40,643 bases of DNA, from positions 1-40,643 of the forward strand of contig JANQLS010000013.1 of the NCBI GenBank assembly GCA_028280485.1, read 5' to 3'. The notes under the pieces were generated by a model, which did no database searches, had not been told where the DNA came from, and saw only the letters and a list, made by a program, of their open reading frames with translations. The DNA is from Planctomycetota bacterium. GTDB taxonomy: Bacteria > Planctomycetota > UBA8108 > JACQVS01. This document shows, in pieces, positions 24,185 through 33,699 of this stretch (position 1 is its first letter; every line of letters starts with the position of its first letter). The translations under genes were made by a program, and so were the position numbers.

Positions 24185-27100
24185 TCATTTTGTTACCACC
24201 ATCTCACCATTCATCACTCGCCAATGCCCAGGGAAGGTACATAAATAAGGATAGCGACCGGGGACTTTTGGAGCTTCGAAGTAGATCGTAAAGCGCCCCT
24301 TGGGATCTACGATGTCGGTGTAAGCTAAAACATCATCCGAAGCAGGAATGTACTGTTTCAATCCGGCTTCTGGATCGGAAATAAGCTTATTAGTGAGTTC
24401 CCCAATTCGCTCTAAGGTGCCCGGTTTAATCAAAGCCCAATTGTGAGGAACGGCATCGGGATTTATAAAAGTTAACGCGATGCGCTCTCCCGCCTTCACT
24501 TCCAACCGTGAAGTTTTAAAAGTGAGACTACTTCCAGCCTCGATCTCTACGACTCGCGCGCCATCCAGCTTTTTTACAAACGGGTTGGGATAACTTTTAG
24601 TTAACGATAGAAGATCGTTCTCCATCGGATGGGCTTGAATGGTCTTGTTGCTGGGCTGATAATTAGGAATTTGGGTAAAAGCCTGATCCAAACGATGCAC
24701 CGTAATAAAAAGTTCGTGTTCGTTCTGAGCACTCGATTGAACCACTAAATGTAATTGGTTCACCGGCTGAAGGTCTGGAATCTCTAAAAACAGCGATTTG
24801 CCGTCAGCAAGGACGTAAGAACTTTTTATCCTCCAAGCATCGTGCCCCTGAACTCGAGGATGCCGAGGGGAGTACTCCTGAGAACCGTAAGCTGAGCTGT
24901 ACCGATAGTTCCACGCCTGAGCAAAATGCCTTTTTGCCTGGGAAGCAATGGTAGTATCGACCGGCCTCGAAAATTGGATAAACACTCCATTTTCATGAAC
25001 TCTAAAACGAATGGGGAGCTGAACCCGATCTTGGGTGTATCGCACTCTTTGGAAACAACCATCGTTCGGAGTGTAACTCCCCCAACCTTGCATACCCGTC
25101 ACGTAGAGTTGTCCATCTAAAGGATGAAACCGCCCCCGATGCGCTCCCGACAAAAACTCACCTTTAAGGGGGACGACCGCCCCCTGTCTTTGCCCCTTCA
25201 CCTTATCCTGAAGAATCAAAAAATGAGTTCCACGCCCAAATGAAAAGTGAATCAGTTGATCTTTCAGGGGCCCCCAGCGCTCACTCGAAACTTGAACTTG
25301 GCCTCCACTTGAGTTGTCGATTCCGCGTGGAAAATAAACTAAAGGCAAGGCGGGCGCTTTACCATTCTTAGGACCTCGGTAGCCAAAAAACGAAGGCTCA
25401 TCTTGCTCCTTAGGCTGAATCGCGCAAACCATCGAAGCGGGAGTCCAACCGCCTTCAGAACAAGGAACCGTAAGCGTTCCATCTTTTTGTAGACCGATGC
25501 CGTCTGGATTCCTAAATCCGGTGGCTAAAACCTCAACGGATTGCCCATCTTTGGAAATCTTGATTAAGCCTTGATTCCCGGAAGCGGTGTAAAAATTTCC
25601 ATCGGCATCGCGCTCTAAGCCACAGATGTAATCATGACCCGATGTCGAAGTTTTATAAGCATTAGAAAAGCAGCGATAATAATCAGCTTCACCATCTTGA
25701 TTGCGATCTTCAAGCAGGGTGATTTGGTCTCGACCTAAGACATAAACTTGATCGTCATGAACCACAAGGCCCAAGGCCTGATGGAGCCCGGAGGCAAAAC
25801 GTTTCCAACGCACTTTTTTCGAAGGGTATTTAAATCCTGAGACATGCCAAACATCTCCTGTCATCGAAGAGACCAGAGCGGAGCCATCAGAAAGGAAGCC
25901 ATGCCCCGAAAGAAACAGCAAGGCTTTCCAAGGATTTTCGAAAGGGAGTTCAATCGAATCGACAGAATAGGGCTTGGATTTTCCCAATTTGATCTGAGTT
26001 TCAAACTCTTGATCCCACTGACCTTTCGGATGATCGATGAGAGCCTTCAGAGGAAAAGTATCAACGGGCTTAACGATACGTTTAAACTTTCCATCTTCAA
26101 TCCAAGGAGTATCGTAGTACTCTTGGCTTCCCACTCGGTAATGAAAGATAACTCGATTAGAGCTGCGAATCAGTCCTAAGTATTTAATATCACCGTTGAA
26201 TTTCAACACATTCGGCTTTTCGACAACTTCCCCCTCCATCAATAATCCGTTGATGAATCCATGTCTAAAGGGAGAAAACTTAAGGAAGCCCCCCTTCCAA
26301 ACCAACTCATAATTTAATGTTTCGGGATTGAAGCAAGTGGCTAATTCCCCTACTTCACCGAAACGCACGCAGATCCCCTTAGCAACAGTGATCCCCCCGC
26401 CCCGGAAAACTCCACTCTGTAAGGAACCGAGATCCGTCTCATTCCAACGTCCATCCTCCCAATCTTTATCTGACTGATTTCCCCAGTGACCTTGCTGCCC
26501 TCCATCCATTCCTGGATAGGCCATCAACAAGCCGTGATGGTTTTGCGCCGCGCGAAAATGTTGGGCCTCCTTGAGGTAAAAATCATAAACGCGCTCTCGA
26601 TTGATGTGATGTTGCCAGTTCGGCCAAGAGGGAGGATCTAAAGGGTCTCGCTTGTAAGTAAAGGTTTTCGGTCCTGACAGATGAGCTTTCGCGTGATGCA
26701 CCATCGAGTGGACCTCATCGGCTTGGACTCCTTTTTCCGTTCCTAAAGTCAGCAAAAAGCTCAACAAGTTTTCTTTCTGCTGTGCCTTCAACGAAGCGAG
26801 TAAATTGTCGGGCATCAAGCTGCCGATTTTACGCTCTAAAACAATATCCTTAAGCGGGATGACTTGCTTAATCCGAGTCACTGAATCGATCACATGAATC
26901 GATTCAGTGTCACGTTTTTGAATGTAAACCTGATGCGTTTCTCCCGATGATAAAACGATTTGACTGGCGACGTACTCTGGAGGAACCACCTTTTGGGGTT
27001 CGAGCACGGCTTGAAGAATTTCTTCAGGACGACGTTCTAAGGCGAGCTTAGACAGATCGGGCCCGACCTTCCCTCCATGACCTTGAATTTGATGGCAAGA

Positions 27101-28708
27101 AAGGCAAGCTAGTTGATCGGAACTAAAAAGCATCAATCCCCGATGAGGATTTCCCTTCTCTTGAGCGTTTAGAATCCACTGAGAGCTTTTTTGTATCTCT
27201 TTTGAATCATTTATTTTCAACTCAGGGGTGTTTGTCGAAGTTTTCGTTTCAACTCGCTTATTCTTGGCATGAGTCCAATAAAAAGCAGGCTTCACCGAAT
27301 CCGTTTTCTGACTCAAATCTTTCACGAATTCCTCGTGAATCCCCTGATACAAAACAACTTGTTCAATCGTTCCTCGATGGCTCAATCCTTCCTCTACCAA
27401 GCGACCCACCCCCAATTTTCCAGGTCGAGAGGATTTGTTTAAAAATGAAACCTTACTTTCACCCACCTTCTTGCCATCGACATACAATCGCACTCGATCC
27501 TCTTCGTAAATCATCCCGAGAAGATGGGACTTTCCATCACAGACATTGGCTTGACTCCGAACATGGTCCGGTTGATAGCCTGGTAAATAAGCCGTCAACG
27601 TACCCGTTCCATTCATCGAGAACAATTCCCAGTGCTCGCCTGAGGGCTTGGTATCACTGGCAACTAAGATGTTATAACCCTTGGAATCTTTTAATTTCGC
27701 TTTGACGATGAGGGTTAAAGGGGGTGTTCGATATTTGGGATCACCCTTGAAGAGTTCACCTGTTCCTTGAACCTCAGGTTGCTTTTTTTTGGGTTTTAAA
27801 GTGCGTGGAACTTTTTTCTCACCGGGAGGAAGGCCCTTTAATTGAGGTAAAATCCAATCCAAACCATCGAGGTTATCTTGCAAACGCTCTCGCACATCAT
27901 CTTGAGTATGGCCGATGATACCGATCGGCCCCTGATAACCCGAATCTTGAATGATCTTTAAAAGCCTCACATCGTGCTCCCCCTCGCCCAAAGGAAGAAT
28001 TTTTTGCCCCTTGCGATCTCCCTCGGTATTCATGCCGTTTAAATTCAAGCACAAGAGGTGAGGCATCATTAATTTTAAATGTTTCTTAAACTCGGTGATG
28101 TGAGCGTGACCGTGATGCTGGTTGTATACAATACCCACGTGAGGAGCATTGTGATGCTTTTTTAGATACTCACAAACGGCAATTAAATTTTGGGGCTCTC
28201 CTCCCCAGCCGCCGTGATTGTAGAGCCCTAAGCGACTCCCCAATTTTCGAGTTTTTTCAACTAAAGGAAGAAATCGCTCTGCTGCTAAACGCACTCTCTC
28301 TTCCTGAGTTTTTGCCTGAGGAGAACTCAGAGTTTTCCAAATCTGGGGCTTGAGTCCGTACTTCTTAAAGAGCTGAAAGGCTTTTTCGTGAGCATCCCAA
28401 AACGCAAAGTACTCGATACCCTTCCTTTTATACTGAAGAATTTCTTCTTCGAAGCTCGCGACGTGATGCTGCCGCCAATCATAAGCCACCCGTCGAAGGC
28501 CAAGCTCTCTCACCATTTTCGCTCGCTCTTCAGGCCCTCTCTTTTTGCCATCGAAAGGCACGATGCACCAAGCGACGAGATTAGAGCGCCTAAAGGGAGA
28601 GAGGTTTTCTTTCTGACTTCCGGCGGTGTGAGATTGAAATTGACCGACGGTACAAGAGGTGAGCGAGGTCGTTAAAAGAACAAAACTCGCAAGAATTTGA
28701 TGCTTCAT
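24185..28708 (-). CDS. Exported TIM-barrel/LamG/cytochrome c/propeller/cupredoxin fusion
   Basis: 1507-aa exported protein. The ATG at 28708 is chosen; a TTG at 28720 lies among repeats. A lipoprotein-like signal (SLTSC) is followed by: a xylose-isomerase-like TIM barrel (about 40-295, WCIVPFDGKKRGPEER, YNHGGWGGEP); a LamG/concanavalin domain (about 325-460); a TIGR02603-like haem domain with C535-LS-C538-H539 (CxxCH) and SLMPDNLL; a DUF6797-like region (about 665-890); a sorbosone-dehydrogenase-like propeller (about 915-1230, ATGFRNPDGIG); and a C-terminal azurin/plastocyanin-like domain with ligands His1422, Cys1490, His1495 and Met1499 (VPHNW...YLCTFPGHWRVM). Known planctomycete and verrucomicrobial relatives combine several of these. 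Electron flow from a sugar through haem to copper is my inference. Confidence 0.85.
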   Translation of the reverse strand: MKHQILASFVLLTTSLTSCTVGQFQSHTAGSQKENLSPFRRSNLVAWCIVPFDGKKRGPEERAKMVRELGLRRVAYDWRQHHVASFEEEILQYKRKGIEYFAFWDAHEKAFQLFKKYGLKPQIWKTLSSPQAKTQEERVRLAAERFLPLVEKTRKLGSRLGLYNHGGWGGEPQNLIAVCEYLKKHHNAPHVGIVYNQHHGHAHITEFKKHLKLMMPHLLCLNLNGMNTEGDRKGQKILPLGEGEHDVRLLKIIQDSGYQGPIGIIGHTQDDVRERLQDNLDGLDWILPQLKGLPPGEKKVPRTLKPKKKQPEVQGTGELFKGDPKYRTPPLTLIVKAKLKDSKGYNILVASDTKPSGEHWELFSMNGTGTLTAYLPGYQPDHVRSQANVCDGKSHLLGMIYEEDRVRLYVDGKKVGESKVSFLNKSSRPGKLGVGRLVEEGLSHRGTIEQVVLYQGIHEEFVKDLSQKTDSVKPAFYWTHAKNKRVETKTSTNTPELKINDSKEIQKSSQWILNAQEKGNPHRGLMLFSSDQLACLSCHQIQGHGGKVGPDLSKLALERRPEEILQAVLEPQKVVPPEYVASQIVLSSGETHQVYIQKRDTESIHVIDSVTRIKQVIPLKDIVLERKIGSLMPDNLLASLKAQQKENLLSFLLTLGTEKGVQADEVHSMVHHAKAHLSGPKTFTYKRDPLDPPSWPNWQHHINRERVYDFYLKEAQHFRAAQNHHGLLMAYPGMDGGQQGHWGNQSDKDWEDGRWNETDLGSLQSGVFRGGGITVAKGICVRFGEVGELATCFNPETLNYELVWKGGFLKFSPFRHGFINGLLMEGEVVEKPNVLKFNGDIKYLGLIRSSNRVIFHYRVGSQEYYDTPWIEDGKFKRIVKPVDTFPLKALIDHPKGQWDQEFETQIKLGKSKPYSVDSIELPFENPWKALLFLSGHGFLSDGSALVSSMTGDVWHVSGFKYPSKKVRWKRFASGLHQALGLVVHDDQVYVLGRDQITLLEDRNQDGEADYYRCFSNAYKTSTSGHDYICGLERDADGNFYTASGNQGLIKISKDGQSVEVLATGFRNPDGIGLQKDGTLTVPCSEGGWTPASMVCAIQPKEQDEPSFFGYRGPKNGKAPALPLVYFPRGIDNSSGGQVQVSSERWGPLKDQLIHFSFGRGTHFLILQDKVKGQRQGAVVPLKGEFLSGAHRGRFHPLDGQLYVTGMQGWGSYTPNDGCFQRVRYTQDRVQLPIRFRVHENGVFIQFSRPVDTTIASQAKRHFAQAWNYRYSSAYGSQEYSPRHPRVQGHDAWRIKSSYVLADGKSLFLEIPDLQPVNQLHLVVQSSAQNEHELFITVHRLDQAFTQIPNYQPSNKTIQAHPMENDLLSLTKSYPNPFVKKLDGARVVEIEAGSSLTFKTSRLEVKAGERIALTFINPDAVPHNWALIKPGTLERIGELTNKLISDPEAGLKQYIPASDDVLAYTDIVDPKGRFTIYFEAPKVPGRYPYLCTFPGHWRVMNGEMVVTK

Positions 28709-28732
28709 AGTGATAGCCAATCTCGGCTTTTT

Positions 28733-28808
28733 GTAGCCAATCTCGCCAGAGATTGGGTGGATTACGCTTTAAAATTGTTAGGTACAAAATTCTGGCGAAT
28801 TTGGTTAT
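28733..28808. repeat. Inverted pair of REP-like hairpins with GCCA loops
   Basis: Left: GTAG at 28733-28736, CCAATCTC/GAGATTGG with loop GCCA (28737-28756). Right, inverted (28785-28804): CAAAATTC and GAATTTGG around TGGC (GCCA on the minus strand), with one mismatch. A third partial copy, ATAGCCAATCTCGGC, lies at 28714-28728, next to the ATG of the 24185-28708 gene. Loops are identical while the arms differ and remain paired. Confidence 0.65.
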
Positions 28809-28816
28809 GGGGGTGG

Positions 28817-31800
28817 TTATAAGCTGATCGTAATACCTTTTTCCCCATCGGATTCCCGGATCATGATCGTTCTTCGAAAGTAAACGGGAGAACTATCTGA
28901 AATGAGCCGATAGCGTACAGACAAACGATATTCTCCCTTTCCCAACCCTCCGATTTCAAATCGCCCCTGAGGATTGAGCTTAGCCTCTTTGCTTCGAAAC
29001 AAAGGGATGGGACTCGAGGCACTCCTGGAGGACGAACGAGAGCTTAAACTCATCCTCAATGAGCCGGATTCGACCTTTCGGTCGTTCCTTAAACTGATGA
29101 GGAGTGTCGTCCCTGAAGCCATGAATAATTTTATGTTTTGAGAACGGGAGGTCGCAAGTCCTTCTTGAAGGGTGAACTCTCCCACATCTCGCCCAACAAA
29201 CTCATCGTGCCGCACGGCTAAGCGGTAAATCCCATCCGGTAAGCCCTTCAAGGCAAAACTCCCAAATTCGGAGGATGTGGCTCGACCCGATCCCCAATCC
29301 GTTTTGACTCCAGGAGGTCGAGAAATGGGAACGTAACGAATCCTTCCTCGAGTGGGTTCTTGCACTTGCTTTAAAGCATAGATACGTGCACCTGAAATTC
29401 CGTTGCCTCTACCATCCTGAACCATTCCGTAAAGGGCTCCCTTTTCTTCCAGGAAGAGCTCTAATTCTCCTTCTCTCTCGGACTCTAAAGGAATCTGAAA
29501 TTTAACCGGCTCTGCCTCTAAATGATTTTCAGCAGAAACATGGGCGATGTAATCTCCGGGAGGTAAGCCAGACAAATCAAATCGACCATCTTCAGTTTCA
29601 AATTTTTTACCTTTTAACAACTTCTTAAGTTGAGCACTCGATAGCTGATCGGCGAGAGAGTATTCGAGTCTCAAGGTGAAGTGTTGAACGGGATCTCCGC
29701 TAAATGCCCCTAAGACAATCCCTTTGATATCGAGCAAGGGTTCTAAGGGAATTCGAAGGTCCCGCTCCCCCGCTTCGACGCCGTAGAGGGTCGTCGTGGC
29801 AAATCCATCCGCTGAAACCTTCAGGTTATACTTCGTATTGGCGAGGCGATTCAAAACAAAGAAACCACGAATATCACTCTTAGCCGATTCCGAATACCAA
29901 TAATCTTTGACTTGAGTTTGAGTGGGGAGCTTCGCTTCGATGTCAGCTAACTCTAAACCAAATCCTTGATCATCGGTGATTTCTCCTGAGATCACTTTTT
30001 CCGATTCGAGAACGATTTCTAAAACTTGCTGCGAGTTGGGCTCCAACCAAAAGGGTTCCGTGAGCTTGGAGAGATGACCCTTTGCATGGGCAATCAACTG
30101 CCATTCCCCTCGAGAGGCTTTGGAAAAGAAAAACTTCCCGTCAGCTCGGGAACGAGTTGAAAATTGTCCTTCGTACCGAGAATTCGAGTTTTCGGTTTTT
30201 GCTTGTTTCTTCACTCCTTCTGCAGGAGAGCTTAGATCCATTTTTCGTAGATAAAGCTTCGCCTCCGGAAGAACAGTTCCATTCTCATTTAAAACGATAC
30301 CTTCAAATGGAATGGAAGATTCAAGCTCGATATCGAAGCTTTCCAAGGGATGGAGATCTTCAGTGATTTCAAACGACTCCGTTAGCTTTCGTGCGTATCC
30401 GGCTCCTTCGACTAAAAGTTTGTAGACACCTTGATTTTGAATTCCTAATTTATAAGCACCATCGGTATCCGAGTAAGTAAAGCGTTGAGCATCAACCAGC
30501 TTTCCTTCTGAGTCTTCGCTCGTTCCAATCCATTTGAATAAAGAGATTTTCATGCGCTGGGAGACCGGTGATTTTTGATCTTTCAATTCTCCTTGAACAA
30601 AGCCGGAGGGCTCGAGTTCAACCGTTTGTTGACGAGTTTCGGAATCTTCAGAAGAAATAAGAAGCGGCCCAACTTCTAAAGACTTGTACATCGGTGCTTC
30701 GATAAAAAGCTGATGCTCCCCTTTACCGATTTGTTTGGATCGGTAACTTCCTTCTGAAAATCGAGCCAGCTTAAATCGAAGTTCATGCCCTCCATTTTCC
30801 TGAGTGAGCGAAAGAGAGTAAGAGCCTTTATAAGCTTGAGGAATGAGAAAGGCAGTAGCTGTGGTAACAGGCTCTTTAGTTTGTTGATCTACAACCTGAA
30901 CTTCAAAGTCTAAATAAGTACCGAGTTCAATTTTCAAATCGAGAGTGCCAACCTCGACTTGCCCTACTAACTTTCGTTCGTAACCTTCTCCCCAGGCTTC
31001 AAGCCAATAGGATCCCTCATCGAGTTGATTGAACTCAAATTGCCCGGCGGAATCAGTAGTCGCTCTAAAGTTTTCGAATCCCAATTTCCGGGGAGTGATT
31101 TCTACACTTGATGAGGAAGAATTTAATGAAGGTTCCTTAGACGAAGAACTCGATTTATCTAAATAGAGCTCTCCCCCGGGGAGCTTAAAGGCCTCGATCC
31201 CAATTAAATTCAAGGGTTGGCCTTGGTCGTCGACCACCTGCCCTCGAATCAATCCACCCGCTTCAAGCTCGACCGTAATTTCATTGTCCTGAGGTCGTGA
31301 ACCAGATCGAAGTGAGACCAGAGGAAGGAAAAGGGATTGATATCCTGAAGCATGAACTTCTAATCGATAATCTCCTTCAACCAAGTTAGAGAGAATACAA
31401 AATCCCTCCGAGTTGGATTTAAAAATTTCCGTTCCCTGTGAATTTTGAGGCACTTGATAGAGAGCGATTGCCGCGGGATCTTCTTCAGTTTGAGAAATCA
31501 ATGAAAATTGAATATTGGCTCCCTCGATGGGACGCGAGTTCTCATCGACGACCTTCACCTTGAAGGTCACTTCCTCTTTAAGGATCACTTTAAAACCATC
31601 GAGGCCCGGTGGGATTTGATCTAAAACAACGGTTCCAAATCCCTCAGCTTGTGCTTTTAAAGAGTAGAACCCGGAATAGAGTTTTGAAAATTTGAAAGAA
31701 CCATCTGAAGCAGATTCAGTATTAAAAGTTCGCGACACCGTCAAGATTTCAAGGAGCGCTGAACTTGAGATCCAACCGAACTCTGAACGATCGTTGAGAG

Positions 31801-32428
31801 GCTGCTCAAATTGGAGGGAAAGTTGAGCCTTTGGTACAACTTGACTCTGTTCATTTAAAACTCGCCCTTGGATGGATACCCAGGGAAAAATTTGAATCTC
31901 AGTTTCGTAACGGGAACTTTCCTCGGTAAGTTCGAAGGGATCTGTTGCTTTCACTCCCTGCCTGCGACTCCAGGCAACGAGTGAATAAGTTCCGCTCCCG
32001 ATCTGAGCAAAGCGGAACTCCCCCTTGGAATTCGTTTTCGTCACTTTAGGCTGACCGAAGATCGAGGAGAGTTCTTCCCATCGGCTCGTTGCTTCTTCTC
32101 GCAAGTTCAAATGGGAGCGAGGTACAGCGTAGAGCCTCACTTCTACTTGAGCTAATACCTGCTGATCTGCTGCGAGAACTCGCCCCACGATCTCTTGTTG
32201 CCCGTCGTTGACTTGGAGGGGGGTGAGGGCGGAAGAAAAATCTCCTTCTACCCAGCTTTCATCCTGGGAAGAAGGAGAGTGAGTTATCGAATTCGAGTCG
32301 CTCTTTGACGCAGAAGGAACACGAAGCTCCGGAGCGAGTTTCCAATCATGAAAAATGACTAAAGCTAAAGCCAATACAAGAAGTAAGCCCCCCAGCGACA
32401 AACTTAATGCGACCCAAACTTTCTTCAT
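28817..32428 (-). CDS. Membrane-anchored protein with many carboxypeptidase-regulatory-like modules
   Basis: 1203-aa protein. One N-terminal transmembrane segment (about 5-27, VALSLSLGGLLLVLALALVIF) anchors a Ser/Glu-rich linker and then ten or eleven beta-sandwich modules of the carboxypeptidase-regulatory-like/Cna-B type. Each module opens with a G-x-V strand such as VGRVLAADQQVL, QGRVLNEQSQVV, RGQVVDDQGQPL, EGIVLNENGTVL, SGEITDDQGFGL or YGMVQDGRGNGI, and closes with YxLxxxAxGF-type strands. Such arrays are structural or adhesive; no enzyme is seen. The gene starts 8 bp after the selenoprotein-like gene and has no clear ribosome site, so it probably depends on coupled translation. Its role next to a redox protein is unexplained. 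Confidence 0.85.
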   Translation of the reverse strand: MKKVWVALSLSLGGLLLVLALALVIFHDWKLAPELRVPSASKSDSNSITHSPSSQDESWVEGDFSSALTPLQVNDGQQEIVGRVLAADQQVLAQVEVRLYAVPRSHLNLREEATSRWEELSSIFGQPKVTKTNSKGEFRFAQIGSGTYSLVAWSRRQGVKATDPFELTEESSRYETEIQIFPWVSIQGRVLNEQSQVVPKAQLSLQFEQPLNDRSEFGWISSSALLEILTVSRTFNTESASDGSFKFSKLYSGFYSLKAQAEGFGTVVLDQIPPGLDGFKVILKEEVTFKVKVVDENSRPIEGANIQFSLISQTEEDPAAIALYQVPQNSQGTEIFKSNSEGFCILSNLVEGDYRLEVHASGYQSLFLPLVSLRSGSRPQDNEITVELEAGGLIRGQVVDDQGQPLNLIGIEAFKLPGGELYLDKSSSSSKEPSLNSSSSSVEITPRKLGFENFRATTDSAGQFEFNQLDEGSYWLEAWGEGYERKLVGQVEVGTLDLKIELGTYLDFEVQVVDQQTKEPVTTATAFLIPQAYKGSYSLSLTQENGGHELRFKLARFSEGSYRSKQIGKGEHQLFIEAPMYKSLEVGPLLISSEDSETRQQTVELEPSGFVQGELKDQKSPVSQRMKISLFKWIGTSEDSEGKLVDAQRFTYSDTDGAYKLGIQNQGVYKLLVEGAGYARKLTESFEITEDLHPLESFDIELESSIPFEGIVLNENGTVLPEAKLYLRKMDLSSPAEGVKKQAKTENSNSRYEGQFSTRSRADGKFFFSKASRGEWQLIAHAKGHLSKLTEPFWLEPNSQQVLEIVLESEKVISGEITDDQGFGLELADIEAKLPTQTQVKDYWYSESAKSDIRGFFVLNRLANTKYNLKVSADGFATTTLYGVEAGERDLRIPLEPLLDIKGIVLGAFSGDPVQHFTLRLEYSLADQLSSAQLKKLLKGKKFETEDGRFDLSGLPPGDYIAHVSAENHLEAEPVKFQIPLESEREGELELFLEEKGALYGMVQDGRGNGISGARIYALKQVQEPTRGRIRYVPISRPPGVKTDWGSGRATSSEFGSFALKGLPDGIYRLAVRHDEFVGRDVGEFTLQEGLATSRSQNIKLFMASGTTLLISLRNDRKVESGSLRMSLSSRSSSRSASSPIPLFRSKEAKLNPQGRFEIGGLGKGEYRLSVRYRLISDSSPVYFRRTIMIRESDGEKGITISL

Positions 32429-32436
32429 GCGTTATT

Positions 32437-33609
32437 TCAATTATTTAAATAACCTGGCACCCAGCCCCTGGATCCTTGGGGAGGAACGGCGTCCGCGACA
32501 TCTTTTCCATCGGCGAGCTCAAAACTCACCACCAGAGGAAATTTTCCCTTCGGCGCATTTCGGGTGTAAGTCCCCTCCCCCCAGAACAAACCTTTGGCGA
32601 CGATATCGAGCCGAGTAACTTTCCCGCCTTTAGTTTCGACAACCCCGAGAAGATCCGCTTGGTAGCCACGATTTTTTTTCTCAGTTTCTAAGTGAGCTTT
32701 CCCCGTCAATCGTCCCTTCTTAAGGTCTATCTTTATGTTCTTAATTTCTTTCTTACGCCACATTGGAGGCTCCCCCCTCGTATTATCGACGAGATGGAAT
32801 CGGGCGAGTCTCTGGGCTAACTTTTCGGGGAACTCACCCTTCACGAGCTGTGAGTGTTCTTTTTGGGTCAGCCAAAGATTGTCTCGTGAAATAGAGGATT
32901 GGAAGATTTTCTTCCACTTGTTTTCAGTGGGTTCATATCCACTGAGAATCTTTGCCCTCACTCTCAAAACTAAACCACCGGTTGGAGGCTTAGGATTGTA
33001 GCGTTGATCGGGGTCACCTTTTTTGATGGCCTTCACTTTTTTGGGCTTAAATTTCTTCAATGCCCTTTGCATCAAATTGATGACGCGCTGAGGATCCCGG
33101 TTGTTGGTATAACCCAAAAATGTTCCATCGGATGCAGCAATGTAAAGCCCTTGAGTGGTTCCCTTAAAATTATTACGAGGGCCGCTACCAGCGATCTTTC
33201 GATAGAACTCTCCCTCGGCATCTTTCTGGCGGCGTTGGTAAGCTTGATCGATGGCGATGGGAATGAATTGGGTCTTGAGTACTTTAACGATTTTTGGATG
33301 GGCGAAGGTCGACTCACGGTCGAGAACACCATTGTTTCATGTACAACCTAAGGGGTGACCATCCATCGCCCAGATAAAGAGGGGCTTCTTTTCTTCGCCC
33401 GCAACTTTTTGCCCATCAAGAAGAGAAATCTTCCAGGGAATGGAAAGCCAAGCTTCCTTACCCGTGGGCTGAAGTTCCTTGTGGTATTTTTTGAATTCCT
33501 CAACCGTCAAGCCCGACGGCGATGAAGGCTCTGCATGAAGGAAAACTGAAATGCAACCGATTGCCAAAAGAATGATCGAATACTTCTTAAATAAGGCAAG
33601 AGCGTTCAT
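32437..33609 (-). CDS. Probable thioredoxin-fold selenoprotein (in-frame TGA = Sec91)
   Basis: 390-aa exported protein if the TGA at 33339-33337 is read as selenocysteine; the TGA splits the frame into 90 + 299 codons with no other stop and no frame change. Signal about 1-26 (LLAIGCISVFLHA-E). The thioredoxin-like region (about 52-165) has KKPLFIWAMDGHPLGCT before the TGA and NNGVLDRESTFAHP after it, giving a C89-T90-U91 redox centre, then FIPIAIDQ and GLYIAASDGTFLG strands typical of the fold. Residues 166-390 form a second, lysine-rich, beta-rich domain of unknown type. It is followed after 8 bp by the 28817-32428 gene. The alternative is a pseudogene with one nonsense mutation, judged less likely because the 299 codons after TGA remain intact. 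The Sec machinery is not in the window. Confidence 0.75.
33307..33330 (-). promoter_or_regulatory. Candidate bacterial SECIS hairpin
   Basis: In the mRNA, TCGAC and GTCGA form a 5-bp stem (33319-33323 with 33309-33313) around the loop CGTGA. A lower GG/CC pair lies beyond a 5-nt 5' bulge. The loop begins 18 nt after the TGA and has a G in its first two positions, in line with the general bacterial SECIS layout. The stem is short, so support is moderate. Confidence 0.45.
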
Positions 33610-33699
33610 TTTTCACCTTGAATAAACGAAAGAGTAACTGAAGAGAATCAGCTTGAACTGAGTATAAAGTAACAGACCGCCTATTCTATGCGAGTCGGC

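Noticed and set aside
24185..28708. Separate genes for barrel, cytochrome and cupredoxin domains
   Set aside because: The frame is continuous over 1507 codons, with linkers between domains and no internal stop.
28709..28720. TTG start adding four residues to the cytochrome/cupredoxin gene
   Set aside because: The TTG lies within REP-like repeat sequence; the ATG at 28708 starts a normal signal peptide.
32437..33609. Simple pseudogene or two separate genes split at the TGA
   Set aside because: The frame stays open for 299 codons after the single TGA, with a redox Cys adjacent and a hairpin downstream. Decay would normally bring more stops or frameshifts. It is kept as the alternative explanation.
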